From positions 1 to 64,000 of the forward strand of contig DWWU01000038.1 in the NCBI GenBank assembly GCA_019119555.1: 64,000 bases of DNA, in the 5' to 3' direction. The DNA is from Candidatus Fusicatenibacter intestinigallinarum. Its GTDB lineage: Bacteria > Bacillota > Clostridia > Lachnospirales > Lachnospiraceae. How positions within the stretch are numbered: the stretch's first letter is position 1; each line of letters starts with the position of its first letter. The notes under the pieces were generated by a model that saw only the letters and a list, made by a program, of their open reading frames with translations, was not told where the DNA came from and made no database searches. Positions 26,097 through 35,287 of the stretch are shown here, in pieces. The translations under genes were made by a program, and so were the position numbers.

Positions 26097-27978
26097 ACAG
26101 GGAAGCCCGAGAGTCAACAAGGGAACCATTAAGACAGCGAAGCGTCTGCTGGGGTATGTGACAAGTACCTATAAGGTGCAGTTTGTTGTTGTAATCTTCT
26201 GTATCCTGATCAGTTCCATTGCGTCGATCTCCGTATCGCTGTCCCTTCGCTTTCTGCTGGATGACTACATCATTCCGCTGATCGGACAGCAGGATCCGGA
26301 TTATACGGAACTCTATATGGCGCTGACTGTGCTGGGAACGATTTTCCTGTGCGGTGTGATTGCAACGTTTGTCTACAGCCGTCTGATGGTAACGATCGGT
26401 CAGGGCGTTCTGAAGCGTGTCCGCGATGAGATGTTCGAACATATGCAGAAGCTTCCGATCCGGTATTTCGACCAGAATACCAACGGTTCCATCATGAGTC
26501 TCTATACCAATGATACCGATACCCTGCGGCAGATGATCAACCAGTCGATTCCGCAGGTACTGATGTCGGTTCTTACCATTATCGTTACGTTTATTTCGAT
26601 GCTGGTGCTGAGTCCGCTGCTGACGATTCTGGCAGTACTGATGATCGCGCTGATGTTCTTCGTGTCAAGATTCATCACCGGGAACAGCGGAAAATACTTT
26701 ATCCGCCAGCAGATTGACCTGGCGGACGTTACCGGTTTCGTGGAAGAGTGTATGAACGGACAGAAGGTTGTCAAAGTCTTCAATCATGAGACAATTTCAG
26801 AGAAAGAGTTTGATGAACTGAACGAGCGTCTGTTTGAGAGCGCTTCAAAAGCCCATACGTTTGCCAGCATTATGGGACCGGTTGTCGGAAACATGGGAAA
26901 CATTCTTTTCGTTCTGACGGCAGTGTTCGGCGGATTTCTGTCGGTGGCCGGAATCGGAAATATTACGCTGGGTGTTATGGCATCCTATCTGCAGTTTACC
27001 AAAAGCTTCACGCAGCCGTTTATGCAGATCGCACAGCAGTTCAACTCCATTATCATGGCGCTGGCCGGAGCAGAACGGATCTTCGGACTGATGGATGAAG
27101 AGCCGGAAGTGGACGACGGATACGTTACGCTTGTCAATGCGAAGAAAGATGCGGATGGAAAGATTACGGAGTGCAAAGAGCGTACAGGACTCTGGGCATG
27201 GAAGCATCCCCATCAGGCGGACGGTACGGTTACATACCGGGAACTGAAGGGTGATGTACGTTTCTATAATATGACCTTTGGCTATACGCCGGATCATATG
27301 GTGCTTCATGATCTGACACTGTATGCGAAACCGGGCCAGAAGGTTGCGTTCGTAGGATCTACCGGCGCAGGAAAGACGACGATCACCAACCTGATCAACC
27401 GTTTCTACGATGTGGCGGACGGAAAGATCCGGTACGACGACATCAACATTAATAAGATCAAAAAGGCAGATCTGAGACGTTCTCTCGGAATCGTTCTCCA
27501 GGATACCCATCTGTTTACCGGAACCATTATGGAGAATATCCGGTATGGAAAGCTGGATGCTACCGACGAGGAAGTATACAGCGCGGCAAGGCTTGCCCAT
27601 GCGGACGGTTTTATCCAGATGTTGCCAAACGGATACGATACACAGCTGACCGGCGACGGAGAGGAGCTTTCCCAGGGACAGAGACAGCTGCTTGCAATCG
27701 CGAGAGCTGCAATCGCGGACCCACCGGTTCTTATTCTGGACGAGGCAACTTCCAGTATCGATACAAGAACAGAGAATATCGTTCAGAAGGGTATGGATAA
27801 CCTGATGAAGGGACGTACCGTATTTGTAATTGCCCACAGACTTTCCACGATCCGCAACAGTGATGCGATCATGGTTCTGGAGCATGGCCGGATCATCGAG
27901 AGAGGAACTCACGAGGATCTGCTCAAATTGAAAGGTACGTACTATCAGCTGTACACCGGAAAACTGGAGCTTTCATAA
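26089..27978 (+). CDS. Heterodimeric ABC exporter subunit with intact ATP site
   Basis: 629 residues. The six-helix membrane domain is followed by the ATPase: Walker A GSTGAGKTT, Walker B LILDEATSSID with catalytic Glu, and switch His in IAHRLST. Its signature is LSQGQ, with Gln in place of Gly, so the composite site formed with the partner's degenerate Walker motifs is the impaired one. An insertion of about 40 residues (WAWKHPHQADGTVTYREL) precedes the ATPase. Together with the previous gene it should export drugs or peptides under MarR control. Confidence 0.9.
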   Translation: MSRQGSPRVNKGTIKTAKRLLGYVTSTYKVQFVVVIFCILISSIASISVSLSLRFLLDDYIIPLIGQQDPDYTELYMALTVLGTIFLCGVIATFVYSRLMVTIGQGVLKRVRDEMFEHMQKLPIRYFDQNTNGSIMSLYTNDTDTLRQMINQSIPQVLMSVLTIIVTFISMLVLSPLLTILAVLMIALMFFVSRFITGNSGKYFIRQQIDLADVTGFVEECMNGQKVVKVFNHETISEKEFDELNERLFESASKAHTFASIMGPVVGNMGNILFVLTAVFGGFLSVAGIGNITLGVMASYLQFTKSFTQPFMQIAQQFNSIIMALAGAERIFGLMDEEPEVDDGYVTLVNAKKDADGKITECKERTGLWAWKHPHQADGTVTYRELKGDVRFYNMTFGYTPDHMVLHDLTLYAKPGQKVAFVGSTGAGKTTITNLINRFYDVADGKIRYDDININKIKKADLRRSLGIVLQDTHLFTGTIMENIRYGKLDATDEEVYSAARLAHADGFIQMLPNGYDTQLTGDGEELSQGQRQLLAIARAAIADPPVLILDEATSSIDTRTENIVQKGMDNLMKGRTVFVIAHRLSTIRNSDAIMVLEHGRIIERGTHEDLLKLKGTYYQLYTGKLELS

Positions 27979-28017
27979 AAGACGCTCCGGAGAGAATTTA
28001 AGCTCTTTGATTCTGAC

Positions 28018-28065
28018 AACTGCGAAAGCGGATGACCGTGCAGGTCATGCTTTCGCAGTTTTTTT
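28018..28065 (+). terminator. Terminator of the MarR-ABC operon
   Basis: AACTGCGAAAGC pairs with GCTTTCGCAGTT across a loop that itself can pair, and is followed by a run of T. Confidence 0.9.
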
Positions 28066-28208
28066 CTGAATTTTTCACTGCAGGGAAAACAGCAAAAAAT
28101 GAATGACAGTCCGCTTCTTTTGCGATATAATCTGGATATTGCATATCTGTCAAACAGACAGCTTTTTTCAAATATATCCTGGAGAGATCTGACTGGAGGG
28201 AGAGAAGG

Positions 28209-29777
28209 ATGAGAGGAACAGGAAAAAGATACGGTTCACTGGCGTTCTGGGCCTGTGTATTACTGGCGGTAATCAGCAGGTGGGCGGAGGTGGAGCTTCC
28301 GCTGAATATCAGCAGACTGATTGACAAGGCAGGCCAGTGCAGCGAAATGTGTCGGCTGGCGGTGATTCTGGGAGCAGACATCCTGCTGATTATCACTGCG
28401 GAAAGTCTGCTGCAGCTGGTAAGAAAAAAATTTCTGAATCAGACAGCACACAGATACAGAGTGACGGTCACAGGAGCCATGCTGAAAACCCGGAATGTGA
28501 TTCCGTCGGAAACGGAGAAGGCGGAATATATTTCCTGTTTCAACAACGATATTCCGATGATAACAGAGGAATATTACAATAATATACTGAATATTGTGGA
28601 GACGGCGGCGACAATTCTTTTTTCGTTAAGAGCGCTGCTGACGCTGAATTTCTGGATTCTGCTGGTGATCCTTGCCCAGATTGTATTGCTGGCGCTGAAC
28701 CCGGTCTTTTTCCGGAAAAAGATGCAGGAACAGAAAGCGCAGGTATCGTCTTCCAGATCACGGTATAATTTTGTAATCAGAAATTACATGGAAGGGATTC
28801 ATCTTATCCGGACGTATCTGTGCGAAACGGTTATGCAGAAGAAGACGGACCAGGCAAGCCAGTCGGTCAATCAGGCGGAATACAGGGACACAAAGCTGCA
28901 GATGTTTGCGAATCTGTTCAGTATGGCAGCCGGATACCTGTGTAATTATTTCATCGTCATTGTCGGTGTGGCGTTTATCGCATCCGGAAGACTGACGGTC
29001 GGTTCTCTGCTTGCAATTCTGCAGATTACCGATCTGCTGGCGAATCCGATTACGACGGTCTCTTACTACATCAATGCAATGATCGCCGTAAAGCCGATCA
29101 AAGAGAAGCTGGAGCGAATGGAAAAACAGGGAACCATTCAGACGGGCGGAGCGAAATGTGAGACGATGGACGAGATCCGGATCCGGAATCTTAGCTTTTC
29201 CATGAATGGACACCGGATTCTGGAGAATCTTCATTTGGATCTGCGGAAAGGAAGGAAATACCTGCTTACCGGAGAGAATGGTTCCGGAAAGAGCACGCTG
29301 CTGAAAGTAATCTTTCAGCTTTTTTCTGAATACCGAGGAGAAATCCTTTACAACGGAAAGGATATCCGGGAATATGACCGGGCGTCGCTTTATTCGCATA
29401 TGACGATGGTATTTCAGGACAGTTTTGTATTTCCCGATACGTTAGAGAACAATATTACGCTCTACGAACCATATCCGGAGCAGGAGACGGATCGTCTGAT
29501 CTTGCTTTTGGGTCTGGAAAAATTCCGCGGGAAAACGCTGAAAAATGATGAGTTGTCCGGAGGGGAGCGCCAGCGGATTGCACTGGCAAGAGCGGTGATT
29601 CGGCGGCCGGATCTTCTGCTGGTGGATGAAGTCACATCAGCGCTGGACAGAGAATCCCAGTATCAGATTGAAAAGTTTCTGCTGAGCCTGCCCTGCTGTG
29701 TCGTACATATTTCCCATCACAACCTGGAACAGTTTTCCAACAGATATGATGAAATTATCACGCTGCAACGTGTTTGA
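28209..29777 (+). CDS. ABC transporter, fused permease and ATPase (exporter type)
   Basis: 522 residues, GGAGGGAGAGAAGG before ATG 28209. A short six-helix membrane domain (about 1-300) is joined to an ATPase with Walker A GENGSGKST, signature LSGGERQ, Walker B LLVDEVTSALD and His in ISHHNLEQF. All catalytic residues are present, so a homodimer could work. Short fused exporters of this sort often secrete peptides, but no precursor peptide, protease domain or modifying enzyme is seen near it. Substrate unknown. Confidence 0.85.
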   Translation: MRGTGKRYGSLAFWACVLLAVISRWAEVELPLNISRLIDKAGQCSEMCRLAVILGADILLIITAESLLQLVRKKFLNQTAHRYRVTVTGAMLKTRNVIPSETEKAEYISCFNNDIPMITEEYYNNILNIVETAATILFSLRALLTLNFWILLVILAQIVLLALNPVFFRKKMQEQKAQVSSSRSRYNFVIRNYMEGIHLIRTYLCETVMQKKTDQASQSVNQAEYRDTKLQMFANLFSMAAGYLCNYFIVIVGVAFIASGRLTVGSLLAILQITDLLANPITTVSYYINAMIAVKPIKEKLERMEKQGTIQTGGAKCETMDEIRIRNLSFSMNGHRILENLHLDLRKGRKYLLTGENGSGKSTLLKVIFQLFSEYRGEILYNGKDIREYDRASLYSHMTMVFQDSFVFPDTLENNITLYEPYPEQETDRLILLLGLEKFRGKTLKNDELSGGERQRIALARAVIRRPDLLLVDEVTSALDRESQYQIEKFLLSLPCCVVHISHHNLEQFSNRYDEIITLQRV

Positions 29778-29778
29778 A

Positions 29779-29807
29779 GCAACTGTTCAGTTGGCGGAAG
29801 GGGCACC
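29779..29807. repeat. MITE-type palindrome (copy 7) with 8-bp duplication
   Basis: GCAACTGTTCAGTT followed by GGCGGAAGGGGCACC. The flanks TGTTTGAA and TGTCTGAA agree at 7 of 8 positions. It starts two bases after the stop of the ABC gene. See 51139. Confidence 0.7.
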
Positions 29808-29955
29808 TGTCTGAAAAGAGTTTTTTCAAAAGCGCTATGGAAAACACTGCATTTATGGTAAAATAGTTTCATCACAGACCGCCGCCGGGACATATGGAGT
29901 GGGAGAAGAAGAACGGAAGGCGAGCGGGCAGACAGAAGATCGGGAGGAAACAGGA

Positions 29956-30726
29956 ATGAAAGAATCAATTCATACGATACCGCTGATGGATGCGTTCAAA
30001 GCAAAGGATGAATGCCCATTCTGCTTCCTGGAGCGGGAAGCGGAACAGCATGCAATTTCCTATGCGCTGGGAAGCGGCGCGTCTTATATGGAAGAGGATG
30101 TGCGGGGAATGACAGATAAGGAAGGGTTCTGCCGTCATCATTACAAGATGATGTACGATTACGGAAACCGTCTGGGAAGCGCGCTGATTCTCAGCACTCA
30201 TATGAAGCGTCTGAATCAGGATATGAAAAAGCAGATGGACAGCTTTACGCCGGGGAAAAGCTCGTTTATGAAACGGATGCAGAAGACTTCTCTGAACGGA
30301 AAAGTGCCTGAGACGTCTCTTGGACAGTGGGTTCAGCAAGAGGAGAGCTCCTGTTTTGTGTGCAGTCAGTTCAAGGCAAATTATGAAAGATATCTGGACA
30401 CGTTTTTTGATCTGTACAAGAGCAGTCCGGAATTCGTGAAGCTGTTTGAGGAGAGCAAAGGATTCTGTCTGCCGCATTTTGGCGATCTGGTGGAGACAGC
30501 GGAGAAAAAACTGAACGATAAGCAGAAGAAAGAGTTTTATCCGGTGCTGTTCCGGCTGATGGAGGAAAATTATCAGCGGCTCCAGGAGGAGGTGACCTGG
30601 TTCACTGAAAAGTATGATTACCGGAATAAGGACAAGAGCTGGGGAAATTCCAAAGACTCGATTCAGCGGTGTATGCAGAAACTGGCGGGAGGTTATCCGG
30701 CAGACGAACCATTTACAGAAGATTGA
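29956..30726 (+). CDS. DUF6062 family protein with Cys/His clusters
   Basis: 256 residues, GGGAGGAAA before ATG 29956. Four short motifs recur in pairs: CPFCFLE, GFCRHH, CFVCSQF and GFCLPHF, i.e. two CxxC...CxxH sets, one in each half. That suggests two similar metal-binding (zinc or iron) modules. The rest is helical and highly charged, with no signal peptide. This matches an uncharacterised family found widely in Clostridia. I know no function for it. Confidence 0.75.
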   Translation: MKESIHTIPLMDAFKAKDECPFCFLEREAEQHAISYALGSGASYMEEDVRGMTDKEGFCRHHYKMMYDYGNRLGSALILSTHMKRLNQDMKKQMDSFTPGKSSFMKRMQKTSLNGKVPETSLGQWVQQEESSCFVCSQFKANYERYLDTFFDLYKSSPEFVKLFEESKGFCLPHFGDLVETAEKKLNDKQKKEFYPVLFRLMEENYQRLQEEVTWFTEKYDYRNKDKSWGNSKDSIQRCMQKLAGGYPADEPFTED

Positions 30727-30788
30727 GAGAGTAAATGGTTTGAGTTGAAGAGTGTTCTGAATGATGTGAGAAAGGAAAAAGATATAAG

Positions 30789-32192
30789 ATGAAACAGCAG
30801 GCGGTAAATCCATATCTTCCTTTGGATGAGTATGTTCCCGATGGAGAACCTCGTGTTTTTGAAGATCGTCTTTATATTTTTGGTTCTCATGACAGAAGTC
30901 ATGGGAGAAAATTCTGTATGAATGATTACGTGGGGTGGTCTGCGCCGTGCAACAACCTGGCGGACTGGCGGTATGAAGGAGTAATTTACCGTAAAACAGA
31001 TGATCCGAATAATATTGAGAAAGAATCGATGTATGCACCGGATGTGGTGCGCGGACCGGACGGAAACTATTATATGTTTTATGGACATGGAAGCAGAAAA
31101 CCGCCGGAAGAGTGGCAAATTCATGTGGCCGTGTGCAATAAGCCGACTGGCAGATATCAATATTATGGGACGATTGATTTGTCTGCATGGAAAGAAAGGT
31201 ATTTTCCTTTTGACCCGGCGGTTCTGGTGGATGATGACCAACGTGTCTGGCTGTATTACGGATTCGGGTCGGGAGACTGGCGGAAGGGAAATAAAGGGTA
31301 CGGCGGTGCAGTTGTGGAATTGGCTTCAGATATGAAAACAGTAGTGTCTGAACCGAAAGCGACTTTGCCTAATAAGTATTCCAATACAGAAGAAACATTG
31401 AGGGGACATGCTTTTTTTGAGGCTTCTTCTATACGAAAAATTCGGGGAAAGTATTATTTCATTTATTCCAGTGAATTATCTCATGAATTATGTTATGCTG
31501 TTTCAGATGCACCGGACGGAATTTTCAGATATAGAGGTGTGTTGATTTCTAACTGTGATTACGGGTGGAATGGAAATACAGTGTTTCGGAACTGGTGGGG
31601 AAATAATCATGGTTCTTTGGCAGAAATTAATGGGACGTGGTATATTTTCTACCATCGTCATACTCAGCAGTCTGCTTTTTCCAGGCAAGGATGTGCTGAG
31701 CAGATTGTTTTGCAGAAGAATGGTGATTTTATGCAGGCGGAATGTACATCCTGTGGCCTGAATCAGGGGCCGCTCTGTGCAGAGGGAAGATATTCGGCAG
31801 CTATTGCCGCTAATTTGTATAATTGGCCGGATACATCTGCCAGTATTGACTGTAAAAGAAAAAAGGGTGTTTATTTGGATGAAGAAAGAGTACAGGGGAT
31901 CAGGATTTCTATAATCAAACGATTTAGCAGCAGTGCCAGGGCGGTTTATAAATATTTTCTTTTAGAAGGAGAGACATGTATCCGAATCTGTATCAGAGGA
32001 AATGCAAAAGGAATTTTTACCGTACTCACTTCTGATGGGAAAACAGATATTCCCATAGAAATTCGGGGAAAAGATTGGTTGTATATCTCAGGGACGATTG
32101 CGCATCACGGAAAAAGTTCCCTTGAATTTCGATATTCCGGAACAGGGATGTTTGATATACGTGATTTTGAATTTGTTATTTTAAAACCTTGA
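30789..32192 (+). CDS. Glycoside hydrolase family 43 protein
   Basis: 467 residues, GAAAGGAAAAAG before ATG 30789. The five-bladed propeller motifs are visible: PDGEPRVFEDRLYIFGSHD, YAPDVVRGPDGNYYMFY, FDPAVLVDDD, and HAFFEASSIRKIRGKYYF with the acid Glu. A C-terminal beta domain (about 330-467) resembles a carbohydrate-binding module. There is no signal peptide, so it acts on imported oligosaccharides such as xylo- or arabino-oligosaccharides. It is clearly AT-richer than its neighbours and has no other sugar genes beside it, which suggests acquisition. Confidence 0.85.
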   Translation: MKQQAVNPYLPLDEYVPDGEPRVFEDRLYIFGSHDRSHGRKFCMNDYVGWSAPCNNLADWRYEGVIYRKTDDPNNIEKESMYAPDVVRGPDGNYYMFYGHGSRKPPEEWQIHVAVCNKPTGRYQYYGTIDLSAWKERYFPFDPAVLVDDDQRVWLYYGFGSGDWRKGNKGYGGAVVELASDMKTVVSEPKATLPNKYSNTEETLRGHAFFEASSIRKIRGKYYFIYSSELSHELCYAVSDAPDGIFRYRGVLISNCDYGWNGNTVFRNWWGNNHGSLAEINGTWYIFYHRHTQQSAFSRQGCAEQIVLQKNGDFMQAECTSCGLNQGPLCAEGRYSAAIAANLYNWPDTSASIDCKRKKGVYLDEERVQGIRISIIKRFSSSARAVYKYFLLEGETCIRICIRGNAKGIFTVLTSDGKTDIPIEIRGKDWLYISGTIAHHGKSSLEFRYSGTGMFDIRDFEFVILKP

Positions 32193-32217
32193 CAAATTAG
32201 GAGAAGTTACATAGACT
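32189..32217 (+). promoter_or_regulatory. Promoter of the T-box/cysES operon
   Basis: TTGACA (32189-32194), 17 bases, TAGACT (32212-32217). The -35 box overlaps the TGA stop of the GH43 gene. Confidence 0.7.
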
Positions 32218-32223
32218 ATAAAA

Positions 32224-32497
32224 AACAGGAAAAAGGCAGAGAACGGAAAGAGTAGAAAATCAGCACCGGTTTCCAGAGAACGGCTGTCAGCGGGTGAAAG
32301 CAGCCGGACCAGGAGGTTTTTGAAGTGCATCCGGAAGCTGCCCCGGTGAAGCAGTCGGAAGTTCTGTGAGGCGGAACGCAGGACTGTGGGTAGCCGGGGA
32401 CGTGCTGCGCGCGTTAAGTGCTTGGAGGAGCCCTTTGGGGCTTGAAGAAAAGTGGGACCACGAGAGCATTTCGTCTTTTTGATGAAGTGCTTTTTTT
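32224..32497 (+). promoter_or_regulatory. T-box riboswitch, cysteine type
   Basis: The leader before cysE has stem I elements (CAGAGAACGG, GGGTGAAAGC), a specifier-like triplet TGC at 32326-32328 in GAAGTGCATCC, the conserved antiterminator sequence GTGGGACCACGAG (32452-32464), and a competing terminator: GCATTTCGTC (32466-32475) pairs with GATGAAGTGC (32481-32490) followed by seven T. Uncharged tRNA-Cys should stabilise the antiterminator and allow expression of cysE and cysS. TGC as a Cys codon agrees with the downstream genes. Confidence 0.88.
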
Positions 32498-32562
32498 GTT
32501 CTCAGCAGGTGTGGCGAAGGAATCAGAAGTGTAGGAACAGAAAATGGAAAGGGGATTTTTGG

Positions 32563-33240
32563 ATGGGCTTTCTGAAGTATTTCAAGGAGGAGTTTCAGGT
32601 GATTCGGGAGAGGGATCCGGCGATCCATTCTCCGTTGGAGGTCTTGCTGTATCCGTCGTTTCGTGTTATGCTCAAATACAGGCGGGCGCATAAGCTGTAT
32701 CTGAAGAAACATTATTTTCTGGCGCGCTGGATTTCCCAGAGGGCGGCGCGGAAGACGGGAATAGAGATTCATCCGGGAGCCACAATCGGGAAAGGCCTTT
32801 TTATTGATCATGGTTCGGGGGTGATTATCGGAGAAACCGCCGTCATCGGGGATAATGTGACACTGTATCAGGGAGTCACGCTTGGAGGCACGGGAAAGGA
32901 GACCGGAAAGCGGCATCCGACGCTGTGCGACAATGTGATGGTCAGCGCGGGAGCTAAGATTCTCGGCTCGTTTACGATCGGGGAAAATTCCAAGATCGGC
33001 GCGGGATCCGTGGTGCTTCGGGAGGTTCCGCCGAACTGTACGGTGGTAGGCGTCCCGGGAAGGATTGTCAAGAGAAACGATGTGAGGGTTACCTGGAACA
33101 CGATGGATCAGATTCATCTGCCGGATCCGGTATTTGATGATATAGAAACACTCAAGAAGGAAAATACGGAGCTTACAAACCGTGTCCTGGAGCTTGAGAG
33201 AGAACTGAAATTTATGAAAAAAGAGAAAGACTGGAAGTGA
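32563..33240 (+). CDS. cysE: Serine O-acetyltransferase
   Basis: 225 residues, ATG 32563 with GGAAAGGGG upstream. The N-terminal helical part ([19 protein letters not shown]) is followed by a left-handed beta-helix of hexapeptide repeats with the catalytic [11 protein letters not shown] and [12 protein letters not shown], and TLGGTGK. It makes O-acetylserine from serine and acetyl-CoA, the entry to cysteine. The C-terminal about 35 residues form a probable coiled coil ([20 protein letters not shown]) that replaces the usual short tail. It is controlled by the Cys T-box with cysS. Confidence 0.93.
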   Translation: MGFLKYFKEEFQVIRERDPAIHSPLEVLLYPSFRVMLKYRRAHKLYLKKHYFLARWISQRAARKTGIEIHPGATIGKGLFIDHGSGVIIGETAVIGDNVTLYQGVTLGGTGKETGKRHPTLCDNVMVSAGAKILGSFTIGENSKIGAGSVVLREVPPNCTVVGVPGRIVKRNDVRVTWNTMDQIHLPDPVFDDIETLKKENTELTNRVLELERELKFMKKEKDWK

Positions 33241-33264
33241 TCTTCCGGATCAAAGGAGGAAAAT

Positions 33265-34671
33265 ATGAGATTTTATAACACGCTGACGAAAAGGAAAGAA
33301 GAATTTGTTCCGCTAGAGGAAGGAAAGGTCAGGATGTATGTCTGCGGACCGACGGTTTACAACTTTATTCATATCGGAAACGCCCGCCCGATGATTGTCT
33401 TTGATACGGCCCGCCGGTATATGGAATATAAAGGGTATGAAGTAAACTACGTTTCCAATTTTACGGATGTGGATGACAAAATTATCGCAAAGTCCCTGGA
33501 AGAGGGAGTGAGCGCCCAGGAGATTTCTTCCCGCTATATTGAGGAATGCAAAAAGGATATGGAGGCGATGAATGTCCGCCCGGCGACGACCCATCCGCTT
33601 GCAACTCAGGAGATTCCGGGAATGATTGAGATGATCTCCACGCTGATAGAGAAGGGATATGCCTATGATGTGAATGGAACGGTATATTTCCGTACCAGAA
33701 AATTCAGCGAGTATGGAAAGCTGTCCCACAAGAATCTGGATGATCTGCGTTCCGGCGGCCGTTCGCTGCTGGTTTCCGGAGAGGATCAGAAGGAAGATCC
33801 GCTGGATTTCGTGCTCTGGAAGCCGAAAAAGGAAGGAGAGCCGTTCTGGGTTTCCCCGTGGGGAGAGGGCCGTCCGGGCTGGCACATTGAATGCTCGGAG
33901 ATGGCGAAAAAGTATCTCGGTGAGGAGATTGATATCCATGCTGGAGGCGAGGATCTGATCTTTCCGCACCATGAGAATGAGATTGCCCAGAGTGAATGCT
34001 GCAACGGAAAGCCGTTTGCACGTTACTGGCTGCATAATGCATTCCTCAACATTGACAACCGGAAAATGTCCAAATCTCTGGGAAATTTCTTTACAGTTCG
34101 TGAGATCGGGGAAAAGTATGATCTTCAGGTGCTTCGCTTCTTTATGCTCAGTGCCCATTACAGAAGCCCGCTGAATTTCAGCGCCGATATTATGGAGGCG
34201 TCCAAGAACGCTTATGAAAGAATTGTCACAGCGGCAGACCGTCTGAAGGAGCTTTCCTCAGCGGCAAAGGCAGAGGATCTGACGGAAGAGGAGAGTGGAA
34301 GACTGGAAGAGATGAAACAGTTCCGCGTCAAATATGAGGAGGCGATGGACGACGATCTGAACACGGCGGATGCACTGGCGGCAATTTTTGAACTGGTGAA
34401 GTTTGCCAATACAGAGGTGACAGAAAATTCCTCAAAGGCTTTTGTGGATCGGGTTCTGCAGGAAATCCGGGAGTTGTGCGAAATTCAGGGTCTGATCGTG
34501 GATCGTAAGAAGGAGTCTCTGGACGATGAGATCGAGGCGATGATCGCCGAGCGTCAGGCTGCGCGAAAAGCGAAGGATTTTGCCCGGGCAGACGAGATTC
34601 GTGACGAACTGCTGGCGAAGGGAATTATTCTGGAAGATACCAGAGAAGGTGTAAAATGGAAAAGAGCTTAA
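33265..34671 (+). CDS. cysS: Cysteine-tRNA ligase
   Basis: 468 residues, AAAGGAGG before ATG 33265. Class I signatures are present: HIGH as FIHIGNARP, KMSKS in RKMSKSLGNF near residue 268. Zinc ligands are the Cys in YVCGPT, the Cys in HIECSEM and HHENE. It charges tRNA-Cys and sits downstream of cysE under the same T-box, so cysteine supply and use respond together. Confidence 0.96.
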   Translation: MRFYNTLTKRKEEFVPLEEGKVRMYVCGPTVYNFIHIGNARPMIVFDTARRYMEYKGYEVNYVSNFTDVDDKIIAKSLEEGVSAQEISSRYIEECKKDMEAMNVRPATTHPLATQEIPGMIEMISTLIEKGYAYDVNGTVYFRTRKFSEYGKLSHKNLDDLRSGGRSLLVSGEDQKEDPLDFVLWKPKKEGEPFWVSPWGEGRPGWHIECSEMAKKYLGEEIDIHAGGEDLIFPHHENEIAQSECCNGKPFARYWLHNAFLNIDNRKMSKSLGNFFTVREIGEKYDLQVLRFFMLSAHYRSPLNFSADIMEASKNAYERIVTAADRLKELSSAAKAEDLTEEESGRLEEMKQFRVKYEEAMDDDLNTADALAAIFELVKFANTEVTENSSKAFVDRVLQEIRELCEIQGLIVDRKKESLDDEIEAMIAERQAARKAKDFARADEIRDELLAKGIILEDTREGVKWKRA

Positions 34672-35177
34672 ACGAAACAGAACAGAATGCAATGGGGAAC
34701 GGTCCGGAGCTTTCAGACGGAACAGCGGAAAAAACTGAGGAAAAGGAAAACGAGCAGGCGGATATGCCTCAGGCATATCTTACTGCCAAGTTCGGACTGC
34801 CGCAGCAGGAGCTGAACAGGTACTCTCCGCTGACTCTGGCCTATATCGGGGACGCGGCTTTTGAGATAGTGGTGAGAACGGTGCTGGTGCGCCGTGCCAA
34901 CCAGCAGGTGAATAAGCTGCATCGGCTGGCCTCATCTCTGGTGTCCGCGGAGCATCAGTCAAAAATGGTTGGGGTGCTGGAAGAAGTTTTTACCGGGGAG
35001 GAAGCCCATGTTTATAAGCGCGGGCGCAATGCGAAGGCGGCGACGAAGGCGAAAAATGCTTCGATTACGGATTACCGGAGAGCCACAGGACTGGAGGCGG
35101 TGATCGGGTATCTGTACCTGAAGGGAGATTACCGGAGGATTGTGGATCTGGTGGAGCTTGCGCTGGAGCGTGTCTGA
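34656..35177 (+). CDS. mrnC: Mini-ribonuclease III
   Basis: 173 residues; the start lies inside the last codons of cysS (16-base overlap), with AGAAGGTG upstream. The RNase III catalytic core without a dsRNA-binding domain is seen: YSPLTLAYIGDAAFE (acidic residues of the first site) and ATGLEAVIGYLYLKGD (second site). MrnC trims the ends of 23S rRNA precursors in Firmicutes. The N-terminal about 35 residues are a disordered acidic extension. Confidence 0.92.
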   Translation: MEKSLNETEQNAMGNGPELSDGTAEKTEEKENEQADMPQAYLTAKFGLPQQELNRYSPLTLAYIGDAAFEIVVRTVLVRRANQQVNKLHRLASSLVSAEHQSKMVGVLEEVFTGEEAHVYKRGRNAKAATKAKNASITDYRRATGLEAVIGYLYLKGDYRRIVDLVELALERV

Positions 35178-35186
35178 GAATCCCGC

Positions 35187-35214
35187 ATAACAGTTCTGCA
35201 GGGGGAGCTGTTAC
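35187..35214. repeat. 28-bp MITE-type palindrome (copy 8) with 8-bp duplication
   Basis: ATAACAGTTCTGCA followed by GGGGGAGCTGTTAC. The flanks AATCCCGC and AATCCTGC agree at 7 of 8 positions. See 51139. Confidence 0.8.
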
Positions 35215-35220
35215 AATCCT

Positions 35221-35248
35221 GCAGCCGTTCGGCTGGCTGAACGGCTGC
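35221..35248. repeat. 28-bp MITE-type palindrome (copy 9)
   Basis: GCAGCCGTTCGGCT followed by GGCTGAACGGCTGC, adjacent to copy 8. Its GC-rich arms still pair, so the palindrome has been kept while the sequence drifted. Confidence 0.75.
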
Positions 35249-35287
35249 GGAAATTTCATGATAAGAGATAGAATAGAAAGGTACACA

